Shown here: positions 34,917-44,074 of the stretch, in pieces | How positions within the stretch are numbered: the first letter of the stretch is position 1 | Layout: each line of letters starts with the position of its first letter | Assembly: GCF_000153045.1 (NCBI RefSeq) | Contig: NZ_CH724159.1 | Coordinates: 496,940-560,939, forward strand | DNA: 64,000 bases | Direction: 5' to 3' | DNA from: Synechococcus sp. WH 5701 | GTDB taxonomy: Bacteria > Cyanobacteriota > Cyanobacteriia > PCC-6307 > Cyanobiaceae | Program-made: the position numbers and the translations under genes | Notes under the pieces: model-generated | Database searches by the model: none | Told to the model about the DNA's origin: nothing | What the model saw: only the letters and a program-made list of their open reading frames with translations

Positions 34917-36914
34917 ATGCCAGTACTGCCGCATGCGTTCGTGGTCATGCCCTTCGGTCGCAAGCCTGGAGGCGATGGGGTGCCGATTGACTTCAATCAC
35001 ATCTACACCGACTTGATTCATCCGGCCCTGACGAAGGCTGGTCTGGAACCGTTTCGCGCTGACAAGGAGCAGCGTGCCGGCAACATCCACAGCGACATGT
35101 TCCAGGAACTGCTGCTCGCCGATCTGGTGGTGGCCGATCTCACCATCGACAATCCCAATGTCTGGTATGAGCTCGGCGTTCGCCACGCCCTGCGCGCCCG
35201 AGGGGTGGTGCTGATCTGCGGTGGCAAGGTCCCCACGGCCTTTGATCTCCAACCAGACCGAAAACTCCGCTACGGCCTGCTTGATGGTGTTCCCGATCCC
35301 ACCACCCTGCCGAGCGATATCGAGAACCTGGCGGACATGGTGCGGGCCACCATGGAGAGCTGGCAGGGCCGGCGGATCAGCCCAGTGTATGCCCTGTTGC
35401 CCAATCTTCAGGAGCCCGACTGGACGAGGTTGCGTGTTGGGGACGTACGCGAATTCTGGGAGCAGCATGATGCCTGGCTGGAGCGAATCGAGCGGGCCCG
35501 CCGAGCCGACCACATCGGTGACATGCTCGTGCTCGCCGATGAGGGCCCCGTGGCCGCGTTCCGTGCCGAGGCCTGGATTGCTGCCGGCACCGCTCTGCGC
35601 AAGGCAGAGCGATTCCGGCTCGCCCTGGAGCAGCTGGAGAAAGGCCTGGCCATCGAGCCCACCCAGATCAAGGCACTCCAGGAGAAGGGCATCTGTCTTC
35701 AGCGCCTGGCGATCACCGGGGAGCCGGGCCACAGCCTCGATCGGGCTCGTGACCATTACCAGAAGGTCCTCGAAGCGAACCCGAAGGACTCAGAAACCAG
35801 GGCCCTTGCCGCCCGGGTGGACAAGGACGCCTGGGTAGAAGGTTGGCACAGTCCCGATGGCACGCCGGAGCAGAATCGGGCGGAGGCCGCCGAAGCAATC
35901 GACTTGCTCACGATGGCGATGGATCAGTACGCGGCGGCCTTTCGCACCAATCCGGCTCACTATTACTCCGGCATCAATGCTCTCACCCTGATGCATCTTG
36001 CCCGCCATCTCACCGGCGAGCGCAGCCGTGTGCACCAGATGGAGGTGATGGCGGGGGCGGTGCGCTTCGCCGCCGAGTCCGAGGCGGATCCCGCTCAGCA
36101 GTTCTGGGCCCTGGCCACCCTTGCTGATCTTGAGGTGCTGGTGGGGAACCCCGAGGGGGTACAGGTTGCCTATCGCAAGGCCATCGCCCGCAATGACAAG
36201 GATCGTTTTGCGCTCGAATCCGTGCGCACCCAGTTGCTGCTCCTGCAGGATATTGAGTTCCGGCCTGAAACAGTGAGTGCGGCCATCACAGCCCTCGATC
36301 GTGCCATCGAGAAAACGAAGCCCGCCACGGTTCGCTGGCGGCCTCGCCAGGCCATCTTGTTCAGCGGCCACATGATGGATACACCCGATCGCCCCCAGCC
36401 CCGGTTCCCGGCCGCCATGGAGGCCGCAGCCACGGAGAGAATCGGCTCTGCCCTCGATGCCCTCGGCGCCGGTGGCGATGACATCGCCTACTGCCAGGCA
36501 GCCGCGGGCGGTGATCTGATCTTCCTGGAGGCCGCCCTGCAGAGGCAGGTGCGATGCCAGGTGCTGCTGCCTTTTGATGAGGCCACGTTCCTGCAGCGCT
36601 CGGTGCTGCCTTCGGTGCATGGAGACCAGTGGCGTGATCGCTACTACGCCATGAAGGAGAAACTGACGCTGCCCATCCGTCTGATGCCCGTGGAGCTCGG
36701 ACCCACTCCGCCGCAGGTGAATGCCTTTGAACGCTGCAATCTCTGGGTACTGAATTCCGCTTTGGCCTGCGGCATTGATCGTGTGCGGTTCATCGCCCTC
36801 TGGAACGGTGCTGTAGGCGATGGCCCTGGCGGCACGGCCCATCTCCATCAAGAAGTGCAACGCCGCACCGGGCGGGTGAGCTGGATCGACACACGCTCCC
36901 TACCTTCCACTTAG
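34917..36914 (+). CDS. DRHyd (nucleoside deoxyribosyltransferase-like) / TPR protein
   Basis: 665 residues. Residues 1-120 form the TIR-related deoxyribosyltransferase-like fold: HAFVVMPFGRKPGGDGVPID, then LADLVVADLTIDNPNVWYEL, where Glu85 matches the nucleophile of the family. Residues 200-330 form a TPR-like helical array (WIAAGTALRKAERFRLALEQ, AIEPTQIKALQEKGICLQRL), resembling the MAP3K TRAF-binding module. The C-terminal 200 residues (RQVRCQVLLPFDEATFLQRS) are of unknown fold. Predicted to cleave a nucleotide-like molecule on signal (inference). It starts an apparent three-gene operon: the patatin gene follows after 31 bp. Confidence 0.75.
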   Translation: MPVLPHAFVVMPFGRKPGGDGVPIDFNHIYTDLIHPALTKAGLEPFRADKEQRAGNIHSDMFQELLLADLVVADLTIDNPNVWYELGVRHALRARGVVLICGGKVPTAFDLQPDRKLRYGLLDGVPDPTTLPSDIENLADMVRATMESWQGRRISPVYALLPNLQEPDWTRLRVGDVREFWEQHDAWLERIERARRADHIGDMLVLADEGPVAAFRAEAWIAAGTALRKAERFRLALEQLEKGLAIEPTQIKALQEKGICLQRLAITGEPGHSLDRARDHYQKVLEANPKDSETRALAARVDKDAWVEGWHSPDGTPEQNRAEAAEAIDLLTMAMDQYAAAFRTNPAHYYSGINALTLMHLARHLTGERSRVHQMEVMAGAVRFAAESEADPAQQFWALATLADLEVLVGNPEGVQVAYRKAIARNDKDRFALESVRTQLLLLQDIEFRPETVSAAITALDRAIEKTKPATVRWRPRQAILFSGHMMDTPDRPQPRFPAAMEAAATERIGSALDALGAGGDDIAYCQAAAGGDLIFLEAALQRQVRCQVLLPFDEATFLQRSVLPSVHGDQWRDRYYAMKEKLTLPIRLMPVELGPTPPQVNAFERCNLWVLNSALACGIDRVRFIALWNGAVGDGPGGTAHLHQEVQRRTGRVSWIDTRSLPST

Positions 36915-36945
36915 GCCCGTTGATTGCCCCGAGGATCACGACATC

Positions 36946-38223
36946 ATGACTGACGTCCCCGCGAATCACCCCATCCTGGCCCGGATGACTCAAGAAGGGC
37001 CCAAGAAGATCCTGGCGTGTGATGGGGGCGGCATCCGGGGGCTCATCAGTGTTGAGATCCTGGCCCGTTTGGAGCACGACCTGCAGCAGAGCCTGGGCCA
37101 GCCCGATCTGCTGCTGGGCGACTATTTTGACTTCATCTGCGGCACCAGCACGGGGGGCATCATCGCCGCATGCCTGTCATCCGGGATGTCGATGAGCCAG
37201 GTTCGCGACTTCTACGTGAACAACGGCGCCAGCATGTTCGAGCGGGCCAAGTGGTACATGAAGCTACATCAGAATTATGAAGCTGAACCCCTAGCCCTGC
37301 TGCTGCAGCAGGCGCTGACCTGTCAGCTCAACGGCCCCGGTTCCATCTTCAACGAAAGCGCACCCCCCGTTGAACTCGGTGATCCAAGGCTGCGGGGTCT
37401 GCTGATGCTTGTGCTGCGCAACCACAGCACCGATTCTCCCTGGCCGGTGTGCAACAATCCCCTGGCGAAATACAATCAACTCGATCGCAAAGATTGCAAC
37501 CTCCATCTGCCGCTCTGGCAGCTGGTGAGGGCGAGCACGGCGGCGCCCACGTTCTTCCCTCCGGAAATGGTCAGCTTCGCGCCAGGGACCGACAGGGAGT
37601 ATCAGTTCGTGTTCGTGGACGGGGGCATCACCACCTACAACAACCCGGCTTACCTGGCCTTCCAGATGGCCACCGCCAAGCCCTACCACATCAACTGGAA
37701 GACAGGCGTCGATCAGCTGCTGATCGTGTCGGTTGGCACGGGCAATGCCCCTGCCGCCCGGCCGGACCTCCGCCCGGAGGAGCTCTGGCTGCTCGATCAT
37801 GCCAAGACGATTCCCTCGGCGTTGATGAATGCCGCCATTGCGGGCTGGGACATGGTCTGCCGTGTGATGGGCGAATGCCGTTTCGGGGGCGAGGTGGACC
37901 GCGAGTTCGGCGCCATGATCCAAGAGCCTCTTACGCCGGCGGATCAGAGCAACTGGACGGGGGCCAAGCAGTTCGCTTATGTGCGCTACGACCCCCTCAC
38001 CAACGCGGAGGGATTGATTGAGATTGGTCTGGCTGATGTGAGCCTTAAAGAATTTGAAACGATGAGCATGGAGGAGAAGCAACGTATCAGGGATAGCCTC
38101 AAGCCGATGGTGGAGAAGCTGGCCAAAATGGATGACGTCTCCCTGATTCCCGAGCTCCAGCGGGTGGGAGCGGCCTATGCGCAGAAGAACGTGAGCCTCG
38201 ATCATCTGGCCGGCTTCGTGTGA
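36946..38223 (+). CDS. Patatin-like phospholipase
   Basis: 425 residues. Oxyanion motif CDGGGIRG (26-32), nucleophile GTSTG (Ser68), and catalytic Asp in VDGGITTYNNPA (225). No signal peptide, so it acts on lipids from the cytosolic side. Close relatives (CapV) are membrane-degrading effectors of CBASS, but no nucleotidyltransferase gene is nearby, so the activating signal here must be different or absent. It lies between the DRHyd-TPR gene and the TIR-nSTAND-FGE gene, with gaps of 31 and 4 bp. Confidence 0.9.
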   Translation: MTDVPANHPILARMTQEGPKKILACDGGGIRGLISVEILARLEHDLQQSLGQPDLLLGDYFDFICGTSTGGIIAACLSSGMSMSQVRDFYVNNGASMFERAKWYMKLHQNYEAEPLALLLQQALTCQLNGPGSIFNESAPPVELGDPRLRGLLMLVLRNHSTDSPWPVCNNPLAKYNQLDRKDCNLHLPLWQLVRASTAAPTFFPPEMVSFAPGTDREYQFVFVDGGITTYNNPAYLAFQMATAKPYHINWKTGVDQLLIVSVGTGNAPAARPDLRPEELWLLDHAKTIPSALMNAAIAGWDMVCRVMGECRFGGEVDREFGAMIQEPLTPADQSNWTGAKQFAYVRYDPLTNAEGLIEIGLADVSLKEFETMSMEEKQRIRDSLKPMVEKLAKMDDVSLIPELQRVGAAYAQKNVSLDHLAGFV

Positions 38224-38227
38224 CCCA

Positions 38228-41149
38228 TTGAGCGCGATCTTCATCAGCCACAGCAGCAAGGACAACGCCTGGGCAAAGCGGATCGCCACCTGGCTCGAGG
38301 AACAGGGCTACGGGTCGCTGTTCCTCGACTTCGACCCAGAGGCGGGCATTGTTGGCGGGCGCCAGTGGAGGACAACCCTCTACCAGAAGCTGCGCCTCAG
38401 CCGGGCGGTGATTGCCCTCTGCAGCCAAAACTTCGTGGCCTCCGAGTGGTGTCTGTCGGAGGTGGCGATCGCCACAGATCAGGGCAAGGCTCTCATCCCA
38501 CTGCAGATTCACCCTGCGAGCGAGCTTCCCATTCCCAAGCTCCTCCAGCACATCCAGGCGATTGATTTCCGCACGAACCCTGAGCTGGGATTTCAGCGCC
38601 TGGCGCAGGGGCTCGCCACCTGCCTCGAGTGGAAGGACAAGTTGCCCCTCGCCCCCGATCGACCTCCCTATCCCGGCCTTAAAGCCTTCCAGGAGATCGA
38701 TGCGCCGTTGTTCTTCGGCAGGGATCGGGAAAGCGAGGAGGTGGTGGAGCGGCTGCGGAGCCTGCGCCGGCGGGGAGGCTCCCTGCTGCTGGTCCTGGGG
38801 GCGTCGGGCAGTGGCAAGTCGTCGCTGGTGCGGGCCGGGGTCGTTCCCCAGCTGCGGCAGGATCCCGCCACCTGGCTGGTGCTGGAGCCGTTCCGTCCTG
38901 GAGCTGAATCCTTCGAAGAGCTGGAAGACGTGCTCGCCGCTGCGTTCGAAAGACTTGGTGAGAGCCCACCTGAGGTGCCGAGGTCGGTGGAATCGTTCCG
39001 GCGACTCTTGCGACAGCTCCGCCGCCGAAGCGGTCGGCGGGAGGCCACCGTGGTGATCGTCATCGATCAGCTGGAAGAACTCCTGGCGGACAGAGGGGCA
39101 TCCGAGGGTGGGCGCAATGCCGGCGACGCGGATCAGTTCCTGACGTTCCTGGGCGGCCTTCTCCGCCATGACGAAGGCCTGGTGCTGGTGATGGCCACCC
39201 TTCGCTCAGACTTCCTGGGTGCGTTTCAGCTCCATCCAGCCGATCTGAGCGGTCCGGCCGACCAGTATCTGCTTGGACCGATGCGGGAGAAGAACTTCCT
39301 CCAGGTGATCGAAGGCCCGGCCCGCAGGGTGGGCCTCGATCTGGAACCGGGCCTGAGCCAACGGATGGCAGCGGAGACGAACACCGGCGATGCCTTGCCG
39401 CTGCTGGCCTACACGCTGTGGGACCTATGGGAAAAGCACGGAAAAGAGGATGGCGATCTCACCGAGGCGGAGTATTTGACCCATGGGGGCCTGAAGCATG
39501 CCGTGCAACGGGCCGCCGACCGTGTCCTCGCACCGGAACGGCGGACCGAGGAGGAGCTCGACGCCCTGCGAGCGGCCTTCCTGCAACTGGCTCGCCTCAA
39601 TGACGAGGGTGGGGTCACCCGCCGCACGGCCCTCTGGAGTGAAGTGCCTCCGGCCTGCCACCCCGTTCTTCGGGAGTTCGTGCAGGATCGGCTGCTGGTC
39701 TCCGGCAAGCAGGAGGGCACCATCGAAGTGGCCCATGAGGCCCTGCTGCGCACCTGGCCCCGGTTTCAGGAATGGCTGCAGGACAGCCGGATGGAGCTGG
39801 AGCAGCGGCGGCGGGTGAAGCGGCTCTGCGAAGACGTGGAAAGCCCGCAAACCCCAGTGAAGGTCCGTCTCGATGCTCTCCGGAGCCTGCAGAGCCTGGC
39901 CGAGGACGACCCCAGTGCTCTCCAGACAGCGGAGGAGACCCTGAGCGTGGTCCTATTCGATGCAGATCGACTCCCCCAGGAGCGCCGTATGGCAGCACGT
40001 CTGATGGGAACGTCTGGTGGCGCCATGGCGGAGCAGGCACTTAGGGGCCTGCTGAATGGCGAGCAGCTGAGGGAGCAGGCCGATCGTGAGCTGGCTGGGG
40101 AGAAACTGAAGATGCTCACCACAGCCGCCACTGACCTCCTGCATCTCCAGCAGAGGCGGGGAACCTCCCACGGGCCACCAGATTGCACCCTGCTGGTTCC
40201 CAGCGCGACGCTGGAGGCTGATGGCCTGGCGGTGAGTACGCGGCTGGTGAGGTTGAAGCTGGGGCCGATCCCCAGGGAAGCCAGCTCCCCTCCACCTCTG
40301 CGACCTGAGGGAGCGCAGGGGGCCTGGTTTGAGGAGTTGACGCCAGGGGTGGCGCTCACGCTGGTGGAAATTCCGGCGGGGAACTTCCAGATGGGTTCAG
40401 CCGAGAACGAGTCGAAGCTCTACGACCATGAAGGCCCCTTGCACCTGGTGCGACTGGAGGGGTTCTTCATGAGCCAGACACCGATCACTCAGGCCCAGTG
40501 GCGGGCTGTTGCGCTCTGGCAACCCCGGGAGGGCGAGAGCTGGGGCCGGGAACTGAACCCCGATCCCTACCGCGATCCCTCCACGTTCCAGGGCGTGGAG
40601 AAGGAGACCCGCCTGCTGGAGGGAGAGTTGAACACCGACCAGCGCCCGGTGGAGCAGGTGAGCTGGCATGAGGTGATGGATTTCTGCTCCCGTCTGAGCC
40701 AGCGCACCGGCCGCACCTACACGCTGCCGAGCGAGGCCCAGTGGGAATACGCATGCCGTGCGGGCACCACCACGCCGTTTCTTTTTGGCGAAACGATCAC
40801 CATTGACCTGGCCAACTATGACGGGCGTTTCGTCTATGGCGACGGGGGCCCCTGCCGGGAGCAGACCACGCCGGTGGGGAGCTTCCCGGCCAACGCCTGG
40901 GGCCTGCAGGACATGCACGGCAACGTGTGGGAGTGGTGTCTCGACCACTGGCACGACAGCTATGAGGGGGCGCCGGAGGATGGGAGCGCCTGGCTGAATC
41001 CGGAGGATGACACGAGGCTGCTGCGCGGCGGCTCCTGGGAGAACAAGCCCAGGGACTGCCGCTCGGCCTCCCGGTGCCGCGGCCGCCCGGGCGACCACGT
41101 CAACTGCGTCGGCTTCCGCGTCTGCTGCCTCCCCCCAGGGCATTCTTAG
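38228..41149 (+). CDS. TIR - nSTAND - FGE-sulfatase-like fusion protein
   Basis: 973 residues. TIR domain 1-135 (SAIFISHSSKDNAWAKRIAT, WRTTLYQKLRLSRAVIALCS, ASEWCLSEVA with catalytic Glu78). nSTAND NTPase 145-560 (FFGRDRESEEVVERL, P-loop GASGSGKSSLVRAG at 191-198, Walker B VIVIDQLEELL). Then a 150-residue linker and a formylglycine-generating-enzyme-like (C-lectin fold) domain from about 700 (PAGNFQMGS, YTLPSEAQWEYACRAGT, MHGNVWEWCLDHW, LLRGGSWENKPRD). The last part resembles diversity-generating-retroelement targets. TTG start, 4 bp after the patatin stop. A recognition/effector protein is likely (inference). Confidence 0.85.
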   Translation: MSAIFISHSSKDNAWAKRIATWLEEQGYGSLFLDFDPEAGIVGGRQWRTTLYQKLRLSRAVIALCSQNFVASEWCLSEVAIATDQGKALIPLQIHPASELPIPKLLQHIQAIDFRTNPELGFQRLAQGLATCLEWKDKLPLAPDRPPYPGLKAFQEIDAPLFFGRDRESEEVVERLRSLRRRGGSLLLVLGASGSGKSSLVRAGVVPQLRQDPATWLVLEPFRPGAESFEELEDVLAAAFERLGESPPEVPRSVESFRRLLRQLRRRSGRREATVVIVIDQLEELLADRGASEGGRNAGDADQFLTFLGGLLRHDEGLVLVMATLRSDFLGAFQLHPADLSGPADQYLLGPMREKNFLQVIEGPARRVGLDLEPGLSQRMAAETNTGDALPLLAYTLWDLWEKHGKEDGDLTEAEYLTHGGLKHAVQRAADRVLAPERRTEEELDALRAAFLQLARLNDEGGVTRRTALWSEVPPACHPVLREFVQDRLLVSGKQEGTIEVAHEALLRTWPRFQEWLQDSRMELEQRRRVKRLCEDVESPQTPVKVRLDALRSLQSLAEDDPSALQTAEETLSVVLFDADRLPQERRMAARLMGTSGGAMAEQALRGLLNGEQLREQADRELAGEKLKMLTTAATDLLHLQQRRGTSHGPPDCTLLVPSATLEADGLAVSTRLVRLKLGPIPREASSPPPLRPEGAQGAWFEELTPGVALTLVEIPAGNFQMGSAENESKLYDHEGPLHLVRLEGFFMSQTPITQAQWRAVALWQPREGESWGRELNPDPYRDPSTFQGVEKETRLLEGELNTDQRPVEQVSWHEVMDFCSRLSQRTGRTYTLPSEAQWEYACRAGTTTPFLFGETITIDLANYDGRFVYGDGGPCREQTTPVGSFPANAWGLQDMHGNVWEWCLDHWHDSYEGAPEDGSAWLNPEDDTRLLRGGSWENKPRDCRSASRCRGRPGDHVNCVGFRVCCLPPGHS
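41024..41135 (+). other. Candidate variable region (DGR-type) at the 3' end of the FGE domain
   Basis: Codons encode RGGSWENKPRDCRSASRCRG then RPGDHVNCVGFRVCC. In DGR target proteins the template has AAC at many of these positions. Here the positions usually Asn are mostly NNC codons giving D, S, C, G, R, G, D, H, V, N and C. E and K next to the Trp end in G and do not fit. No reverse transcriptase or template repeat is seen in this window. High GC at third positions weakens the argument. Confidence 0.4.
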
Positions 41150-41500
41150 GCCCTGATTCCCTCAAGCCCTTGGCCCTTGGGTCCTTTCTGCTCTCGGCTG
41201 TCGGCTGTTCCGTGTGGCGCCGCTGCTCGATTGCCCTCGGGATTTCACCCCCAGGTACCGGGTTCACCACAACCGAACGTCAGATCTGCCCCCGCCAGCC
41301 GCCTGAGGTGGTCACCGTTCCGCAAAGGTCCGCTTTGTACCGGTTCCGGACCTTTTCCCAGGAGGTGCTCAGCCTGATGGGTGAATGTCGCTGAGTGCTT
41401 CCTCACGGGGCATCGGCCCACAGGTTCAGAGCACTGACGCCTGGCCGGCCAGGTTTCGCAACTAAGCTGCCCCACCAGACCCTTCCCTCCGCAGGGCCCC
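41150..41500 (+). other. Intergenic stretch without a recognisable gene
   Basis: 350 bp between the FGE gene and the Uma2 pseudogene. Open in one plus-strand frame, but the product has no family features. No RNA gene or IS end seen. Confidence 0.4.
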
Positions 41501-42074
41501 ATGCTCACCCTGCCCCCACGCTTCACCTCACGCCGTCGCAGTTCGCCGAGGTATGTGCCACCAATCCGGAGGCGGTGCTGGAACTCGAGGCGGACGGCAC
41601 CCTGATCGAGATGACCGCCACAGTCGGCTCCAGAGGGGCCCGCAACCAGATGCTCGGAGCCCTGCTCTGGCTTGCGGTGGAGCAGAGCCGTCTGCCGCTG
41701 AAGCTGTTCGACAGCTCCACCGGCTTACTTCTGCCCGATGCTTCGATCCGCAGCCCCAATGCCAGCGCGGTGCGCCTGGATCGCTGGCAGGCGCTGAGCG
41801 AGGCCCAGCAGGAGGGCTTCCCGCCGCTGTGTCCGGATCTGGTGGTAGAGCTGGCCAGCCCGTCGGATCCGTGGGAGGCTTTGAGGCGGAAGATGGCTTC
41901 CTATCTCGCCAACGGCGCCCGGTTGGGCTGGCTGCTGTTGCGTCAGACCCGCTGTGTGGAGGTGCGTTCGGCGGGGGAGAGGGAGCCCCGGCTGCTCAGC
42001 GATCTCACCCTGCTGGAGGGGGCCCGGAGTTCCCGGGGCTGGCGATCGACCTTCGCCAGATCTGGGAGGTCTGA
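41501..42074 (+). pseudogene. Uma2-family restriction endonuclease-like protein, frameshifted
   Basis: The family body is clear: LHLTPSQFAEVCATNPEAVL, DASIRSPNASAVRLDRWQAL, CPDLVVELASPSD and ASYLANGARLGWLL (PD-(D/E)XK fold). The natural start (MLTLPP, ATG 41501) is one base out of frame at a C run near 41512. The natural end (GPEFPGLAIDLRQIWEV) is out of frame at a G run near 42020; the uncorrected frame runs on to 42198. Two homopolymer indels may be real decay or sequence error. Confidence 0.75.
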
Positions 42075-42151
42075 GGCCAGGCAGGGGGATGCCGGCTCGC
42101 TGCGGCAGGCAGGACAAGCCTCTGCCGGTACCCACGCCTGTCCACCGACTA

Positions 42152-42207
42152 TCCGACGACAATCTGGCTTGAGGGGCGCTTTGCATCAACCTGATTGACA
42201 CGGGACA
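42152..42207 (+). repeat. Direct repeat, right copy, bracketing the defence-like locus
   Basis: Same order as 31046-31094: TCCGACGACAATCTGG, then a divergent middle of slightly greater length, then TCAACCTGATTGACACGGGA ending CA. The outer parts are identical over 16 and 22 bases. Confidence 0.75.
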
Positions 42208-42216
42208 ACCGACACA

Positions 42217-43860
42217 TCAGGGTCTCATGGCCTTCGCGTCGTCCCCGTTGTCCTCCAATGGCTCATAGAGCTGCTCGAATTTCTCGCGGGAGATCGCGTA
42301 GGGGTCCTGGCCGTCGGGCTGGTTGAACACGAGGACATCACCGGTGCGGTAGTGGCTTCACCCTCCTTGGTGGTCACCACGCCATCGGCAGCGGCCGGCT
42401 CTGCCCAGATGGTGGTGTGTTTCTCGTACAAACCGCCGCCGACCGGACGATAGGTGAGGGCGAAGGTCTCGGCATCGATGCTGTAGACATCGCCGTGGTT
42501 GTTCACGATCCAGTCGCCGGCTATGCAGGTCTGTCGCCCTCCCCATTTGTCGTAGTGGAAGCCTTCGGTGAGGAGCGTGAGCTGGATCGCCTGCACCGGC
42601 AATCCAGGCTGCCTTTGATAGGGCCTGCGCCCTGTTGAGGTTGCCGCCGCTGCGGACGATGGGGATGGCGTGGCCGCGGCGGGTAGATCGAACAGCGCAG
42701 GAAAGTCATCCTTCCCCACCTTGCTCTCCCCAGCCAGGAGGCCAAGCTTGAGGAGCTGCTGGAGGGTGGACGGATCGTCCATGCGGGCTATGCGCTTCAA
42801 CACCCGCTCCCTATCGGCAACGCCGCCCAACGCCTCCCTGTGCAAGGCATCATCGCTGATGCCATCGCGGGGGTTGGGATCGGAGTAGATCTTCACGTCG
42901 TAGCGTCGGTAACGGAATCGCGGCTCGCTCACCAGCTCATTGGGGGGAAGCGTGCCCAGTTCCGCATCGATGCGTCGGGGCTGGTGTCATTCCCCCATCC
43001 CCTGCATCAGCGCCTCCACCAGGGCGGAGCAGTCATCCATCAGGCTCTGCAGGGCGCTCACTCCGCTCACAACAGAAATCGTCGAGGGGTGTCGGGCCTC
43101 CAGGGTGCGTCCCGTTCCCACCGACACGATGAGCAGCTGGTCCGCTCCGGTGTTCCACACCATTCCATACCCCTTGAGCGTGGCGCAGAGGTAGGCCTGC
43201 AGTGATGGATTGTTGTGGAGGCGGACCCCTCCGTCCACGAAGTTCCCCCGCACGGCTCTGGCCTCGGAGCCATTGGCGATTTCGATTCACTCCGGCGCGA
43301 AGAACGTGGGAGCGGCCGTGGAGGCCCGCACCACCTTCCACAGGGGATAGTCGGCGTTGGGAATGGGGTGGCTGCCTGAACGGGCGTTGAAATATCTGCC
43401 GCGGGGGTTGTTGGTGAGCGGCCATGGGCTGCCGGTGGCGAGCCGCTTGGTCACAACCAGCAGGCCGGTGCGCAGGCTTTGCCTGTCTCCGAGGGGGCAA
43501 GCGGCACCGAGCCTCTTTTTCAGGTATCCCTCAAGGGCGGCTTTGTTGTAACGGGGCTGGAACAGTCCCAGCCGCCACCAGGGCCGGATGAACACCGACT
43601 TCGCCAGGTTCCTATACAGTTCAATCACCTCATCCACACGCAGGCCCTGGGCCAGCAGGGCGGCGATGATCGAGCCGGTGGAGGTGCCGGCGATAGATCG
43701 AAGTAATCGCAGAGCCGGAAAGCCGGATCATCCCCATGGCGCTCGCGTAGCAGACTCTCGATGGGGCGGAGGATCCCCAGCGTGAGAATGCTCCGCACAC
43801 CCTCGCCATCGAGAGAAGGATCCGCTTGCAGCCTGAGCCGGCAAGGTGCTCCTCGAGGCT
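42217..43860 (-). pseudogene. Patatin-like phospholipase with C-terminal repeat domain, decayed
   Basis: Read in order on the minus strand: a degenerate LDGEGVRSILTLGILRPIES (normally DGGGVRG), RLCDYFDL, then after a frame change IAGTSTGSIIAALLAQGL (nucleophile), VVRASTAAPTFFAPE, an in-frame TGA near 43287, NFVDGGVRLHNNPSL (catalytic Asp), LLIVSVGTG, and a second TGA near 42987. The C-terminal part holds two similar modules (GDWIVNNHGDVYSIDAETFA and GDVLVFNQPDGQDPYAISRE) split by a frameshift near 42356. The original stop is at 42217. It stands divergent to a DRHyd-TPR gene, mirroring the intact pair at 34917-38223. Confidence 0.82.
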
Positions 43861-44074
43861 CGGTGCCCGGAAGGCCCGGGGTTAGGGGCACGGGGATGTC
43901 ACCGATGACATGGGCGGCGTCAGCCTCGTGGTTCACGCCCATCATCCCCGCTCGCCGGCGCCGGTATCTCCCCCGCCTGTCAGTGCGGCGCAACGATCAG
44001 CACCTCATCTAGCGTGGCTGATGACCGCCTGGTTCCTGGCCAGTGGTCTTTCCCAGTGATCTGTTTGTTGCGCT

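Noticed and set aside
36946..38223. A CBASS operon with CapV-type phospholipase
   Set aside because: No CD-NTase, Cap2/Cap3 or HORMA/TRIP13 gene is adjacent. The neighbours are DRHyd-TPR and TIR-NTPase genes.
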